Below are positions 1 to 7,130 of a stretch of 13,158 nt of DNA, piece by piece. The position numbers and the translations under genes are program-made. This DNA comes from Parvularcula sp039198765. Its GTDB lineage: Bacteria > Pseudomonadota > Alphaproteobacteria > Caulobacterales > Parvularculaceae. The stretch lies in assembly GCA_039198765.1 (NCBI GenBank), contig JBCCTF010000111.1, positions 1-13,158 on the forward strand, written 5' to 3'. How positions within the stretch are numbered: the stretch's first letter is position 1; each line of letters starts with the position of its first letter. A model generated the notes under the pieces. That model ran no database searches. It was not told where the DNA came from and saw only the letters and a list, made by a program, of their open reading frames with translations.

Positions 1-112
1 CCATCAGTTTGGGCTTCTCGGCTCGTCTCTAAGGCAGCAGCCCCACTTCCCTCCGTCCCCAAAAACTGGCACTGCGGCGCACAAAATAGCTTGCCCAGTG
101 AGGAGTGCCCCG

Positions 113-1378
113 ATGATTGCCGATATTCTTGCCCGCGAAGTTCTCGATAGCCGCGGCTTTCCCACGGTGGAGGTGGATGTCATCACCGAGGATGGCGGCT
201 TTGGCCGGGCGGCTGTGCCTTCGGGGGCGTCGACGGGGATGCATGAGGCGCATGAGCGGCGTGATGGCGGCAAGCGCTTTGGCGGGAAGGGCGTGAAGGA
301 CGCTGTCCACGCGGTGCAGACGGAGATCAGCGATCTGCTCCTCGGTGTGGATGCGGACGAGCAGGTTTTCATCGACCGCGCGATGATCGATCTTGATGGC
401 ACACCGAACAAGAGCCGAATTGGCGCGAACGCGATCCTCGGCGTCTCGCTGGCGGTGGCGAAGGCGGCAGCTGATGAGCGCGGCTTGCCGCTGTTCCGGT
501 ACCTGGGCGGGCCAACGGCGAATATCCTCCCTGTACCGATGATGAATATCCTGAACGGCGGTGCGCATGCGGACAATCCTGTGGACATTCAGGAGTTCAT
601 GATCATGCCGGTGGGCGCGGAGAGCTTTTCTGAGGCCTTGCGCATGGGTGCGGAGACGTTCCACGCGCTGAAGGCGAAACTCAAAGCTGATGGCATGGGC
701 ACCAACGTTGGTGATGAGGGTGGCTTCGCCCCGAACATCGCATCGAGCCGGGCTGCGCTGGACCTTATCATGAAGGCGATTGAGGACACGGGGCTCAAGG
801 CCGGAACCGATATGGTCCTCGCGCTGGATGTGGCGTCTACGGAGTTCTTTACTGATGGTCAGTACACGTTGGCAGGCGAGGGCACGACCCTCGACGCTGG
901 CGGCATGTCCGACTATCTGGCGAGCCTCGCGAATGACTATCCGATCAAGTCGATCGAAGACGGTATGGCCGAAGACGATTGGGACGGCTGGGCCGCGCTG
1001 ACGGCGAAGATCGGCGACAAGGTGCAGCTGGTGGGTGATGACCTCTTCGTGACGAACCCAAAGCGCCTGAAGGACGGTATTGCCCAGAACGCTGGCAACG
1101 CGATCCTGGTGAAGGTCAATCAGATCGGTACACTGACGGAAACGTTTGAGGCTGTGGATATGGCGCATAAAGCTGGCTTTAAGGCTGTCATGTCCCACCG
1201 CTCTGGCGAGACGGAGGACGTCACCATCGCCGACCTCGCCGTGGCGACGGGCTGTGGCCAAATCAAGACGGGTTCGCTGGCGCGCTCCGATCGGACAGCG
1301 AAGTACAACCAGCTCCTCCGCATCGAAGAAATCCTCGGCCCCTCAGCCCATTATCCGGGTGCTGATATTCTCAAGTAA
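113..1378 (+). CDS. eno: Enolase (phosphopyruvate hydratase)
   Basis: Converts 2-phosphoglycerate to phosphoenolpyruvate in cytosolic glycolysis and gluconeogenesis, as a Mg-dependent enzyme. The 421-residue product is full length for the family. Visible landmarks are the flexible loop PSGASTG (36-42), the substrate-side His152 in AHADN, the catalytic Glu202 in GDEGGFAP, Mg ligands Asp239, Glu282 and the Asp pair at 309-310, the catalytic Lys334 in the signature ILVKVNQIGTLTET, the SHRSGETED loop (361-369) and Lys385 in IKTGSLARSDR. A GTG five codons upstream (98) is in frame. I choose the ATG at 113 because GAGGAG lies at 100-105, seven bases before it, and because the family begins close to this Met. 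The gene is followed by a strong terminator and faces the aldehyde dehydrogenase gene. ftsB lies further right, as is usual in alphaproteobacteria. All key residues are present. Confidence 0.97.
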   Translation: MIADILAREVLDSRGFPTVEVDVITEDGGFGRAAVPSGASTGMHEAHERRDGGKRFGGKGVKDAVHAVQTEISDLLLGVDADEQVFIDRAMIDLDGTPNKSRIGANAILGVSLAVAKAAADERGLPLFRYLGGPTANILPVPMMNILNGGAHADNPVDIQEFMIMPVGAESFSEALRMGAETFHALKAKLKADGMGTNVGDEGGFAPNIASSRAALDLIMKAIEDTGLKAGTDMVLALDVASTEFFTDGQYTLAGEGTTLDAGGMSDYLASLANDYPIKSIEDGMAEDDWDGWAALTAKIGDKVQLVGDDLFVTNPKRLKDGIAQNAGNAILVKVNQIGTLTETFEAVDMAHKAGFKAVMSHRSGETEDVTIADLAVATGCGQIKTGSLARSDRTAKYNQLLRIEEILGPSAHYPGADILK

Positions 1379-1417
1379 GTGGGCCTACCGCTCGCTTGCG
1401 CTTGCTGTTTGAGGCCG

Positions 1418-1440
1418 TGAGCGAGCCTGCGGCTCGCTCA
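1418..1440. repeat. Hairpin downstream of eno
   Basis: Perfect inverted repeat. Arms TGAGCGAGCC (1418-1427) and GGCTCGCTCA (1431-1440) enclose a three-base loop. It lies 40 bases after the eno stop and about 30 bases before the true terminator, and it has no T-run. It may protect the 3' end of the eno message, or it may be a REP-like element. Function is not shown by the sequence. Confidence 0.5.
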
Positions 1441-1469
1441 ACCAAACCATAATTTTCTGGCTGGAATGA

Positions 1470-1501
1470 AAAAAGCGCCCCGGAGGTCGGGGGCGCTTTT
1501 C
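1470..1501. terminator. Bidirectional intrinsic terminator between eno and aldehyde dehydrogenase
   Basis: Perfect 11-bp stem AAAAGCGCCCC (1471-1481) and GGGGCGCTTTT (1490-1500) with an eight-base loop. There are T-runs on both strands: TTTT on plus, six T on minus. It sits between convergent genes and can stop transcription from both. Confidence 0.9.
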
Positions 1502-1557
1502 TATTCAGAGCCGCGGGCTGGAGGGGGAGAGGTGCGACCCTGGTATCAAGTTGGGCC

Positions 1558-3075
1558 TTAGAAGAAGCCCAGCTTGTTCGGATTGTAGCTCATCAGAATA
1601 TTCTTCGTCTGCTGATAATGGTCGAGCATCATCTTGTGGGTCTCGCGCCCGATGCCTGACTGCTTGTAGCCGCCGAACGCCGCGTGGGCGGGGTAGGCGT
1701 GGTAGTTGTTCACCCACACCCGGCCCGCCTCAATGGCGCGGCCGAACCGGTAGCAACGGTTCGCATCGCGCGACCAGACGCCAGCGCCCAGGCCATACAT
1801 CGTGTCATTGGCGATCGCGAGGGCCTCTTCGTCATCCTTGAACGTGGTGACCGAGACCACAGGGCCGAAGATCTCCTCCTGGAAGACTCGCATCTTGTTG
1901 TGGCCTTTGAGGATCGTCGGCTGGATGTAGAACCCGCTCTCAAGCTCTGGGATGCGCGCAGCTTCCCCGCCCGTGAGGACCTCTGCGCCTTCTGCGCGGC
2001 CAACGGCGAGGTAGGAGAGGATTTTGTCCTGCTGCTCCTGGCTGGCTTGGGCGCCGACCATGGTTTCCATGTCACGAGGGTCGCCTTGCTTGATGGCTTC
2101 CACCCGGGCGATCGCGCGCTCCATGAAGCGGTCGTAGATGTCTTCCTGGATCAGCGCGCGGCTGGGGCAGGTGCAGACCTCGCCCTGGTTGAAGGCAAAG
2201 AGGACGAAGCCTTCGACTGCCTTGTCGAGAAAGGCGTCGTCCTCAGCCATCACGTCGGAGAAGAAGACGTTGGGGGACTTGCCTCCCAGCTCCAGCGTGA
2301 CAGGGATCAGGTTTTGCGTCGCAGCCTGCATGATCTTGCGGCCGGTCTCGGTGGAGCCGGTGAAGGCGATCTTCGCAATCCGTGACGAACGGGCGAGGGC
2401 CGCGCCCACTTCGCCGCCATACCCGTTGACGATGTTCAGGACGCCGTCCGGTAGAAGGTCTGCGATTAGCTCAGCCATGACCATGATTGCCGCTGGCGTC
2501 TGCTCAGCGGGCTTGAGGACCACGCAGTTCCCAGCGGCCAGCGCCGGGGCGAGCTTCCATGCCGCCATCAGGATCGAGAAGTTCCACGGGATAATTTGGC
2601 CGACGACGCCCAGGGGCTCATGAAAGTGGTAGGCGACGGTGTCGGCGTCGATTTCCGACATGGTGCCTTCCTGGCTGCGCAGGACGCCTGCGAAGTAGCG
2701 GAAGTGGTCGATAGACAGCGGAATGTCCGCCGCGGTGGTCTCGCGGATTGGCTTGCCATTATCCCAGGTCTCCGCCTGGGCGAGCAGCTCCAAGTTCTCT
2801 TCCATCCGATCAGCGATCTTCAGGAGGATGTTCGAGCGCTCAGCCGCAGGCGTGCTGCCCCAAGCCGCTTTTGCCGCGTGGGCCGCATCCAGAGCCGTCT
2901 CCACATCGGCAGCGGATGACCGCGCGACTTCGCACACTTTCGCGCCGGAAATGGGGGTGACGTTGTCGAAATACTCGCCGCTTGATGGGGCTACGAACTT
3001 GCCGCCGATGAAGTTGTCATAGCGCAGCTTGAACGGCGATTTCTGTTCCGCCTTGATGTCCGACATGTAGTTCAT
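1558..3075 (-). CDS. NAD-dependent aldehyde dehydrogenase, AldB/ExaC/AcoD type
   Basis: Oxidises an aldehyde, most likely acetaldehyde, to its acid with NAD+ in the cytosol. The product has 505 residues, the usual ExaC/AcoD length. The Rossmann motif FTGSTETGR spans 238-246. Asn165 is in PWNFS, the general base Glu262 in LELGGKSPN, and the catalytic Cys301 in FNQGEVCTCPSR. The spelling GEVCTCPSR and the tail ending NKLGFF are typical of the acetaldehyde dehydrogenase II subgroup rather than betaine-aldehyde or succinic-semialdehyde enzymes. The start is supported by GGAGG six bases upstream (complement of 3082-3086). An in-frame Met4 is a weaker alternative. The gene splits the expected eno-ftsB neighbourhood and faces eno across a shared terminator. 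A perfect FNR-type palindrome at 3147-3160 suggests oxygen-responsive control. The exact substrate is inferred. Confidence 0.93.
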   Translation of the reverse strand: MNYMSDIKAEQKSPFKLRYDNFIGGKFVAPSSGEYFDNVTPISGAKVCEVARSSAADVETALDAAHAAKAAWGSTPAAERSNILLKIADRMEENLELLAQAETWDNGKPIRETTAADIPLSIDHFRYFAGVLRSQEGTMSEIDADTVAYHFHEPLGVVGQIIPWNFSILMAAWKLAPALAAGNCVVLKPAEQTPAAIMVMAELIADLLPDGVLNIVNGYGGEVGAALARSSRIAKIAFTGSTETGRKIMQAATQNLIPVTLELGGKSPNVFFSDVMAEDDAFLDKAVEGFVLFAFNQGEVCTCPSRALIQEDIYDRFMERAIARVEAIKQGDPRDMETMVGAQASQEQQDKILSYLAVGRAEGAEVLTGGEAARIPELESGFYIQPTILKGHNKMRVFQEEIFGPVVSVTTFKDDEEALAIANDTMYGLGAGVWSRDANRCYRFGRAIEAGRVWVNNYHAYPAHAAFGGYKQSGIGRETHKMMLDHYQQTKNILMSYNPNKLGFF

Positions 3076-3146
3076 AGCGATCCTCCGATAGTCTTTTTTT
3101 TCGTGCCCCTCTCTCCAAGAGACACCACGGAAGGGCGCTAACCCTT

Positions 3147-3160
3147 TTGATCGCGATCAA
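3147..3160. promoter_or_regulatory. FNR/FixK-type binding box
   Basis: The sequence TTGAT-CGCG-ATCAA is a perfect 14-bp palindrome. It matches the FNR/FixK half-sites TTGAT and ATCAA with four central bases. Its centre is about 78 bases upstream of the aldehyde dehydrogenase ATG on the minus strand and about 190 bases upstream of ftsB. The nearer gene is the likely target. A class II activator placed 41.5 bases before the transcription start would put that start near 3112. No clear -10 element could be read, so activation versus repression is not settled. Confidence 0.65.
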
Positions 3161-3219
3161 GAATTGGACCTTCGTCTGTGCGAAAAGGGGGAACATTTTC
3201 CGTCATGAGCGCGATTGAT

Positions 3220-3235
3220 GCGCCTAAGAAGGCGC
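3220..3235. repeat. Short hairpin in the aldehyde dehydrogenase-ftsB intergenic region
   Basis: GCGCCT (3220-3225) and AGGCGC (3230-3235) form a 6-bp stem with a four-base loop. A weak GTTTG follows, so this is at best a poor terminator. It lies in the 267-base divergent intergenic region, which otherwise holds the FNR box and the palindrome at 3319-3331. Confidence 0.3.
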
Positions 3236-3318
3236 GTTTGTCCCATCGCGGGACACCTTCCTTAACGGCGGCGGAAGAAATCTCACCGAGGCCTGAAGAA
3301 AGCGAATTTGATTCACTT

Positions 3319-3331
3319 CAGAGTAACTCTG
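3319..3331. promoter_or_regulatory. Palindrome just upstream of ftsB, possible operator
   Basis: CAGAGT-A-ACTCTG is a perfect 13-base palindrome with a one-base centre. It ends three bases before the putative GAGGAA ribosome binding site of ftsB. Its position fits an operator or a leader hairpin. I do not recognise the motif. Confidence 0.35.
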
Positions 3332-3342
3332 TTTGAGGAAGG

Positions 3343-3762
3343 GTGAGTCGTGAAAGCGAGTTCCTCCTTATGCTGACGATTAAGTCCTTCTTCTTTTCCT
3401 CCGTGCTCCCTGCGGCGCTGCTGGTCGCCACCGGGTACCAGGTGCTCATGGGCGTGAACGGTCCCCAAGGCGTGCATGCAGCCGCGCACCTTGAGGCGGT
3501 GAGGGCGGAGAAGTCAGCGGAGCTTGCCGAAATGCAGAACGAGCGCGCTTGGCTGGAAGCGCGCGCCGATCGCCTGCTGCTCGATAGCCTGGACGAGGAC
3601 CTCCTCGAAGAAAGCGTCCGCGCTAACCTCGGTCACATGAAGCCGGGTGAGTATCGCATCCCAGCCAGCGAACTGGACCGCGTCGCCGCCGTGCAGACAT
3701 CGAACGCGCAGGAGCTGACGAGCCTGATCGCGGTCGCGCTGCTTGAAGACGCTGGCGTCTGA
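3343..3762 (+). CDS. ftsB: Septum formation initiator FtsB/DivIC family protein
   Basis: Small bitopic cell-division protein. In the family it joins FtsL and FtsQ in the divisome at the inner membrane. From the GTG the product has 139 residues: a short cytoplasmic N-terminus, one membrane helix at about 14-36, a periplasmic heptad-rich coiled coil at about 46-80 (AEKSAELAEMQNERAWLE region), then the conserved region LDEDLLEESVRANLGHMKPGEYRIP. The motif MGVNGPQG after the helix corresponds to the family's FGxxG turn. The start is uncertain. GTG at 3343 lies only two bases after GAGGAA, while ATG at 3370 (130 residues) has no good ribosome binding site but better matches the short N-terminus of relatives. 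It stands downstream of eno, as is usual in alphaproteobacteria, but pdhA does not follow it. Confidence 0.85.
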   Translation: MSRESEFLLMLTIKSFFFSSVLPAALLVATGYQVLMGVNGPQGVHAAAHLEAVRAEKSAELAEMQNERAWLEARADRLLLDSLDEDLLEESVRANLGHMKPGEYRIPASELDRVAAVQTSNAQELTSLIAVALLEDAGV

Positions 3763-3767
3763 AGCAC

Positions 3768-3784
3768 TGTCTCACCACGAGACA
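3768..3784. repeat. Small hairpin after ftsB
   Basis: TGTCTC (3768-3773) and GAGACA (3779-3784) flank a five-base loop, starting six bases after the ftsB stop. There is no T-run. It could be an operator for the next gene or an RNA 3' end structure. Confidence 0.3.
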
Positions 3785-3833
3785 AAGCGAACGCGATGTG
3801 TTAACGGTCCCTTCATTCATGAGGGGAGATCAC

Positions 3834-4418
3834 ATGAAAAACATCTTATCCGCTGCCGCATCTGTTGCTCTTTTGTTCGGATCAGCCTTCGCAACGACCA
3901 TCGATTTCAATGGCATAGGCTCAAATTTTGATGATCCGGTTACGGTCGACGGCTTCACCTTCGACTACATAGACCGCAATGGTTGGGCAATCTCCGAAGC
4001 AAGCGGCATCACCAATGAAGTCGGAAACGGCACCGAGTTCATCACCTGCCGCGACACTGGTGATTTCAACTGCGCGATCGTCATGACCAGCGCTACCGGC
4101 GGCTCGTTCGAGCTTTTCGGCTTCGATATCGCCGACCATTCGCTGGGCTTTGGCGGCCAAGTCATCGACGTTCGGTTTGATCTCGCTGGCGGCGGCTCGG
4201 TGACTCAGTCGTTCACGACGGTCGCTGATGTGTTCTCGAGCGCAGTGTTCTCGCCCCTGGGCGCGTTGTCGGCAGTCGTATTCCGCAACAATGGCGTCTC
4301 CGGCAACGACGGTTTTGCGCTGGATAATCTCCAAACTGCTGCGTCAGAGGTTCCGGTTCCGCCCGCTGCACTGCTGATGGCAGGTGTGCTTGCTCTGTAC
4401 GCGCGACGTAAAGCGTAA
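3834..4418 (+). CDS. Secreted VPLPA-CTERM sorting domain protein
   Basis: A 194-residue exported protein with an N-terminal signal peptide (positive residue, hydrophobic stretch, likely cleavage after SAFA at 20). The C-terminal tail at 173-194 consists of VPVPPA, a hydrophobic helix and a final RRKA, which is the tripartite VPLPA/PEP-CTERM sorting signal. Such tails are recognised and cut by an exosortase in the inner membrane, which usually lies elsewhere in the genome. The middle is rich in Gly, Phe, Asp and Ser (TIDFNGIG..., GNGTEFIT..., FALDNLQ) and looks like a beta-sandwich of the kind seen in PEP-CTERM proteins. Two cysteines in ITCRDTGDFNC may form a disulfide. ATG 3834 is chosen over the upstream in-frame GTG 3798 because GAGGGGAG (3821-3828) precedes it and the signal peptide begins there. 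The ligand is unknown. Confidence 0.85.
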   Translation: MKNILSAAASVALLFGSAFATTIDFNGIGSNFDDPVTVDGFTFDYIDRNGWAISEASGITNEVGNGTEFITCRDTGDFNCAIVMTSATGGSFELFGFDIADHSLGFGGQVIDVRFDLAGGGSVTQSFTTVADVFSSAVFSPLGALSAVVFRNNGVSGNDGFALDNLQTAASEVPVPPAALLMAGVLALYARRKA

Positions 4419-4486
4419 CGGATTTCTTCACGTCGGGGATCCTCATCAATTAAGGACAATCCGTCTACTGAGGTATACGAAACCAG

Positions 4487-4517
4487 GGCTCGGTCGTTTT
4501 GGCCGAGCCTTTTTTTT
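4487..4517 (+). terminator. Intrinsic terminator after the first VPLPA-CTERM gene
   Basis: Stem GGCTCGG (4487-4493) and CCGAGCC (4503-4509) with a nine-base loop, followed by eight T (4510-4517). On the minus strand the hairpin has no T-run, so it serves the plus-strand gene. It ends two bases before the stop of the convergent OmpA-family gene. Confidence 0.88.
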
Positions 4518-4519
4518 AC

Positions 4520-5488
4520 CTACTGCTCAACCAACTCGACCCTGCGGTTTTTTGATCGTCCGCCCTCGGATGAATTGGTGAAGACGGGGGAGAGGGGTCC
4601 AACGCCTGCTGCGACGAGGCGGTCTGAGTCGATGCCGTAGCGTTCGACGAGGGCTTCGCGGACGGAATAGGCGCGGTCTGAGGACAGCTTCATGTTGTAG
4701 GCGTAGGTGCCCGTCGCGTCGGTATGGCCGACGACGTAGAAGCTATTATCGCTCAGTGTGCGGAGGAGCTGGGCTGCTTGTTCGAGGGCAGGTTCGGACT
4801 CGGTCAGCAGTGCGGCTTCATCGTGGGCGAACATTAGGCCTTCGATGACGGTACGGCCGAGTTCTTCGATGTCTTTCCCCATGGCCTCGGCATTGGCGAC
4901 CACGAGGCCCGTCTCCGCGGCTTTGGATTCCAGGATATCGACGAGCACGCCGACGCTTTCGGCGCTGTGCTGCTCGACATTGATCACCACGTAGATGGTA
5001 TCGTCTGCGCGCTCTTTCTTGGCGACCACGGCGCCGCTGCCTCCGCTGGTGGAGGTGCCTCCCAGCAGGGTGTTCACTGGGCCGCCGCCTGACTTCCACT
5101 TGTTGGTATCAAAGTAGACGCCCTGCCAGCTCCGCCCGCCGATCTCTCGCTTCACGTTGCTTTCGGGGAAGAGCCCTTCGCCCAAGACCTCAAAGCCGGC
5201 CTCTTTCACGGCGTCGGACATGTTTTTCCAGACCTCCGAGTGGGTCCGGTCGGTGCCGCTGTATTGGTAGAAGTTGCGGGTGAGGCGACCTTCGGTGTCC
5301 TCCCACTCCCCAATGCGTTTGTATCCGGTCACGGGGCCAAGGGGCACGCGGAACGGGATGAAGTTCTCCGTCGTGCACCACGTGAGCTCGGTCCCTGGAT
5401 AGCGCGTGATGGCAGGGTGGTCGGTGCACCCCTCGGCATCGGCAAACGTGGCGGCGGTGAGGCTGAGCGCGGCTAAGAGTTCGATCAT
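4520..5488 (-). CDS. OmpA-family cell-envelope protein with N-terminal DUF4892-like region
   Basis: A 322-residue exported protein that probably anchors to peptidoglycan. A signal peptide spans 1-18 (MIELLAALSLTAATFADA). The N-terminal half (about 22-130) carries HPAITRYPGTELTW, EGRLTRNFYQYSG and a VWKNMSDAVKEAGFEVL stretch. This pattern resembles the DUF4892 region found in front of some OmpA domains. A Gly/Ser-rich linker (about 138-160) follows. The C-terminal OmpA domain (about 215-322) has GHTDATGTYAYNMKLSSDRA, an RLVAAGVGPLSPV stretch and GRSKNRRVEL, holding the Asp and Arg used to bind diaminopimelate. The ATG at 5488 is preceded by AAGGGGAA. The open frame continues upstream to 5842, but that extension overlaps lipA and has no membrane signal. 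The gene is divergent from lipA. Confidence 0.85.
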   Translation of the reverse strand: MIELLAALSLTAATFADAEGCTDHPAITRYPGTELTWCTTENFIPFRVPLGPVTGYKRIGEWEDTEGRLTRNFYQYSGTDRTHSEVWKNMSDAVKEAGFEVLGEGLFPESNVKREIGGRSWQGVYFDTNKWKSGGGPVNTLLGGTSTSGGSGAVVAKKERADDTIYVVINVEQHSAESVGVLVDILESKAAETGLVVANAEAMGKDIEELGRTVIEGLMFAHDEAALLTESEPALEQAAQLLRTLSDNSFYVVGHTDATGTYAYNMKLSSDRAYSVREALVERYGIDSDRLVAAGVGPLSPVFTNSSEGGRSKNRRVELVEQ

Positions 5489-5617
5489 TGGTTGTTCCCC
5501 TTCAATGACGGCAAGACCGTAGGCCTTTTCATGTCCTGGCGGGAGCTTGCGTTGCAGTTCGCCGGCGGGCGTCCATGACGTATTGACAAAAGTGTGAGAC
5601 GCGATGACTTGAACGCT

Positions 5618-6580
5618 ATGGCCACTCTCATTGATCTCGAGCAGCGCCCTGCGCTGCGCCACCCGGAAAAGCAGAACCGCCCGGATTCTCCGATCCAGCG
5701 GAAGCCCGACTGGATTCGCGTGAAAGCCCCGGTTTCTAAGGGCTACGCAGCGACGAAGGAGATCGTGAAGTCCAAGGGCCTCGTCACGGTCTGCGAAGAG
5801 GCGGCTTGCCCGAACATTGGTGAGTGCTGGGATCAGAAGCACGCCACCATGATGATCATGGGCGAGATCTGCACCCGCGCCTGCGCCTTCTGCAACGTGC
5901 GGACGGGTCTGCCTGGCCAGCTGGATGCTGATGAGCCTCGCCGCGTCGCTGATGCCGTCGCAGAGATGGGCCTAAAGCACGTGGTCATCACCTCGGTGGA
6001 CCGCGATGACCTTGAGGACGGCGGTGCCCAGCACTTTGTCGAGGTGATCGAAGCCATCCGCGCCCGTGCGCCCGGCACGACGATTGAGATCCTGACGCCT
6101 GACTTCCTGCGCAAGCCGGCTTGGGCACTGGATAAGGTGATTGATGCGGCACCAGACGTCTTCAACCACAACCTTGAGACGGTGCCGCGGCTCTATCTCT
6201 CGATCCGCCCCGGTGCGCGCTACTTCCACAGCTTGCGCCTGCTTGAGCGGGTGAAGGACCGGGCGCCTGACCAGTTCACCAAGTCAGGCCTGATGGTTGG
6301 CCTTGGCGAGACCACCGAAGAGGTGATGCAGGTGATGGACGACATGCGCTCCGCTGGCATCGATTTCCTGACCATTGGTCAGTACTTGCAGCCCACCCGG
6401 AAGCACGCCGCCGTCGATCGTTTCGTGACGCCTGAAGAGTTCAAGCGCTACGAAGTGATCGCCCGCTCCAAAGGCTTCCTGATGGTCTCAGCCAGCCCGC
6501 TGACCCGCTCCAGCCATCACGCCGGCGACGACTTCGCCAAGCTGAAAGCGGCGCGGGAAGCGAAAGCGGCGCGAAGCTAG
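5618..6580 (+). CDS. lipA: Lipoyl synthase
   Basis: Radical SAM enzyme that inserts two sulfurs into the octanoyl group on carrier domains of pyruvate and 2-oxoglutarate dehydrogenases and the glycine cleavage system. The 320 residues match the family. The auxiliary 4Fe-4S cluster cysteines are C59, C64 and C70 (CEEAACPNIGEC). The radical SAM CX3CX2C is C85, C89 and C92 (CTRACAFC). The C-terminal serine motif appears as RSSHHA at 297-302, where most relatives have RSSY. The N-terminus ATLIDL, RHPEK and RPDSPIQRKPDWIRVKAP is typical for alphaproteobacteria, so I choose ATG 5618 over the in-frame GTG at 5594. Neither has a clear ribosome binding site. The gene is followed after three bases by a small membrane protein gene, not directly by coq10. 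Confidence 0.96.
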   Translation: MATLIDLEQRPALRHPEKQNRPDSPIQRKPDWIRVKAPVSKGYAATKEIVKSKGLVTVCEEAACPNIGECWDQKHATMMIMGEICTRACAFCNVRTGLPGQLDADEPRRVADAVAEMGLKHVVITSVDRDDLEDGGAQHFVEVIEAIRARAPGTTIEILTPDFLRKPAWALDKVIDAAPDVFNHNLETVPRLYLSIRPGARYFHSLRLLERVKDRAPDQFTKSGLMVGLGETTEEVMQVMDDMRSAGIDFLTIGQYLQPTRKHAAVDRFVTPEEFKRYEVIARSKGFLMVSASPLTRSSHHAGDDFAKLKAAREAKAARS

Positions 6581-6583
6581 CAA

Positions 6584-7030
6584 ATGCGCACGCTCCATGT
6601 GGAAGCTTGGAGCGATATGTTCGGTCACAAGCCGGACGTTGAGGTGTGGTCGGAAGGCGAGAGGCTCGGGTCACACCCGCTGGTTTCGAGTTTTGATCTG
6701 GAGATTCCCTCGCACACCCGGCGGCTGAAATTCAGGATTGGCTCGGCGACGAGCGCGGTCATCGACTTAGGAGTGTCACAGGCTCCCGTCGTCAGCCTAG
6801 GTCAGATCAGCGAACAGGACTGGAGCAAGGAAGACAGCTTCTCTGACCTATCAGCGCTAGGTGCCGGCGAGTGGATCGGTGCGGTTGTTGGTGCGATCAT
6901 TTTCATCGGAGAACTCGTGGTGCGCGCCTTCAAAGGACGCCGGCCTCTGATTGGAAAGCGAAAAGACGACTGGAACCAATGTATTCCGGTCTACCTGGGC
7001 ACGAGAAAAAACTCTTCCGAACGTCTCTGA
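6584..7030 (+). CDS. Small membrane protein of unknown function (N-terminal beta-domain shared with the 7938-8369 protein)
   Basis: A 148-residue protein that I do not recognise as a named family. The first 65 residues alternate hydrophobic and polar residues (TLHVEAW, DVEVWSEGERLG, FDLEIP, RLKFRIG) and look like a small beta-domain. A linker follows, then one membrane helix at about 97-116 (GEWIGAVVGAIIFIGELVV) and a basic tail (KGRRPLIGKRK). The ATG is three bases after the lipA stop, so it is probably co-transcribed with lipA. No Shine-Dalgarno is visible there, and Met12 at 6617 has GGAG just upstream. The 6584 start is preferred because the N-terminus aligns almost without gaps to the product of 7938-8369 (shared M1, T3, L4, then F, V, V, G, G, S, P, R at constant offset). 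Its role is unknown. An envelope function is an inference. Confidence 0.68.
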   Translation: MRTLHVEAWSDMFGHKPDVEVWSEGERLGSHPLVSSFDLEIPSHTRRLKFRIGSATSAVIDLGVSQAPVVSLGQISEQDWSKEDSFSDLSALGAGEWIGAVVGAIIFIGELVVRAFKGRRPLIGKRKDDWNQCIPVYLGTRKNSSERL

Positions 7031-7130
7031 GACTGAGTGATGGTGACTTTCCGCACACCCATGCGTTGAAAAAGGGTGGATCAAAGGTTACCTCTCGGTT
7101 GTACGTTAACGATCTGAGGGGACCCCACCA

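Noticed and set aside
67..81. Possible sigma-54 promoter TGGCAC with downstream GCA before eno
   Set aside because: The GG to GC spacing is one base short of the -24/-12 requirement, and the TTGCA part does not match.
29..1261. Long minus-strand open frame opposite eno (410 codons)
   Set aside because: It is a shadow of enolase in GC-rich DNA. It is rich in Arg and His, has no recognisable domain, and the plus-strand frame is a complete enolase.
1684..2385. Plus-strand open frame opposite the aldehyde dehydrogenase
   Set aside because: It lies wholly inside a complete dehydrogenase gene, shows no domain, and has Asp/Val/Ala-rich shadow composition.
3310..3349. Two GANTC sites near the ftsB start, suggesting CcrM/GcrA cell-cycle control
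   Set aside because: About one site is expected by chance in this intergenic length, and one of the two overlaps the start codon. There is no independent support.
5583..5588. TTGACA as a -35 element for lipA
   Set aside because: No -10-like hexamer is found at the right spacing, and the transcript would start almost at the ATG.
5489..5842. N-terminal extension of the OmpA-family gene up to 5842
   Set aside because: It would overlap lipA and hide the signal peptide. ATG 5488 has a ribosome site and starts the signal peptide.
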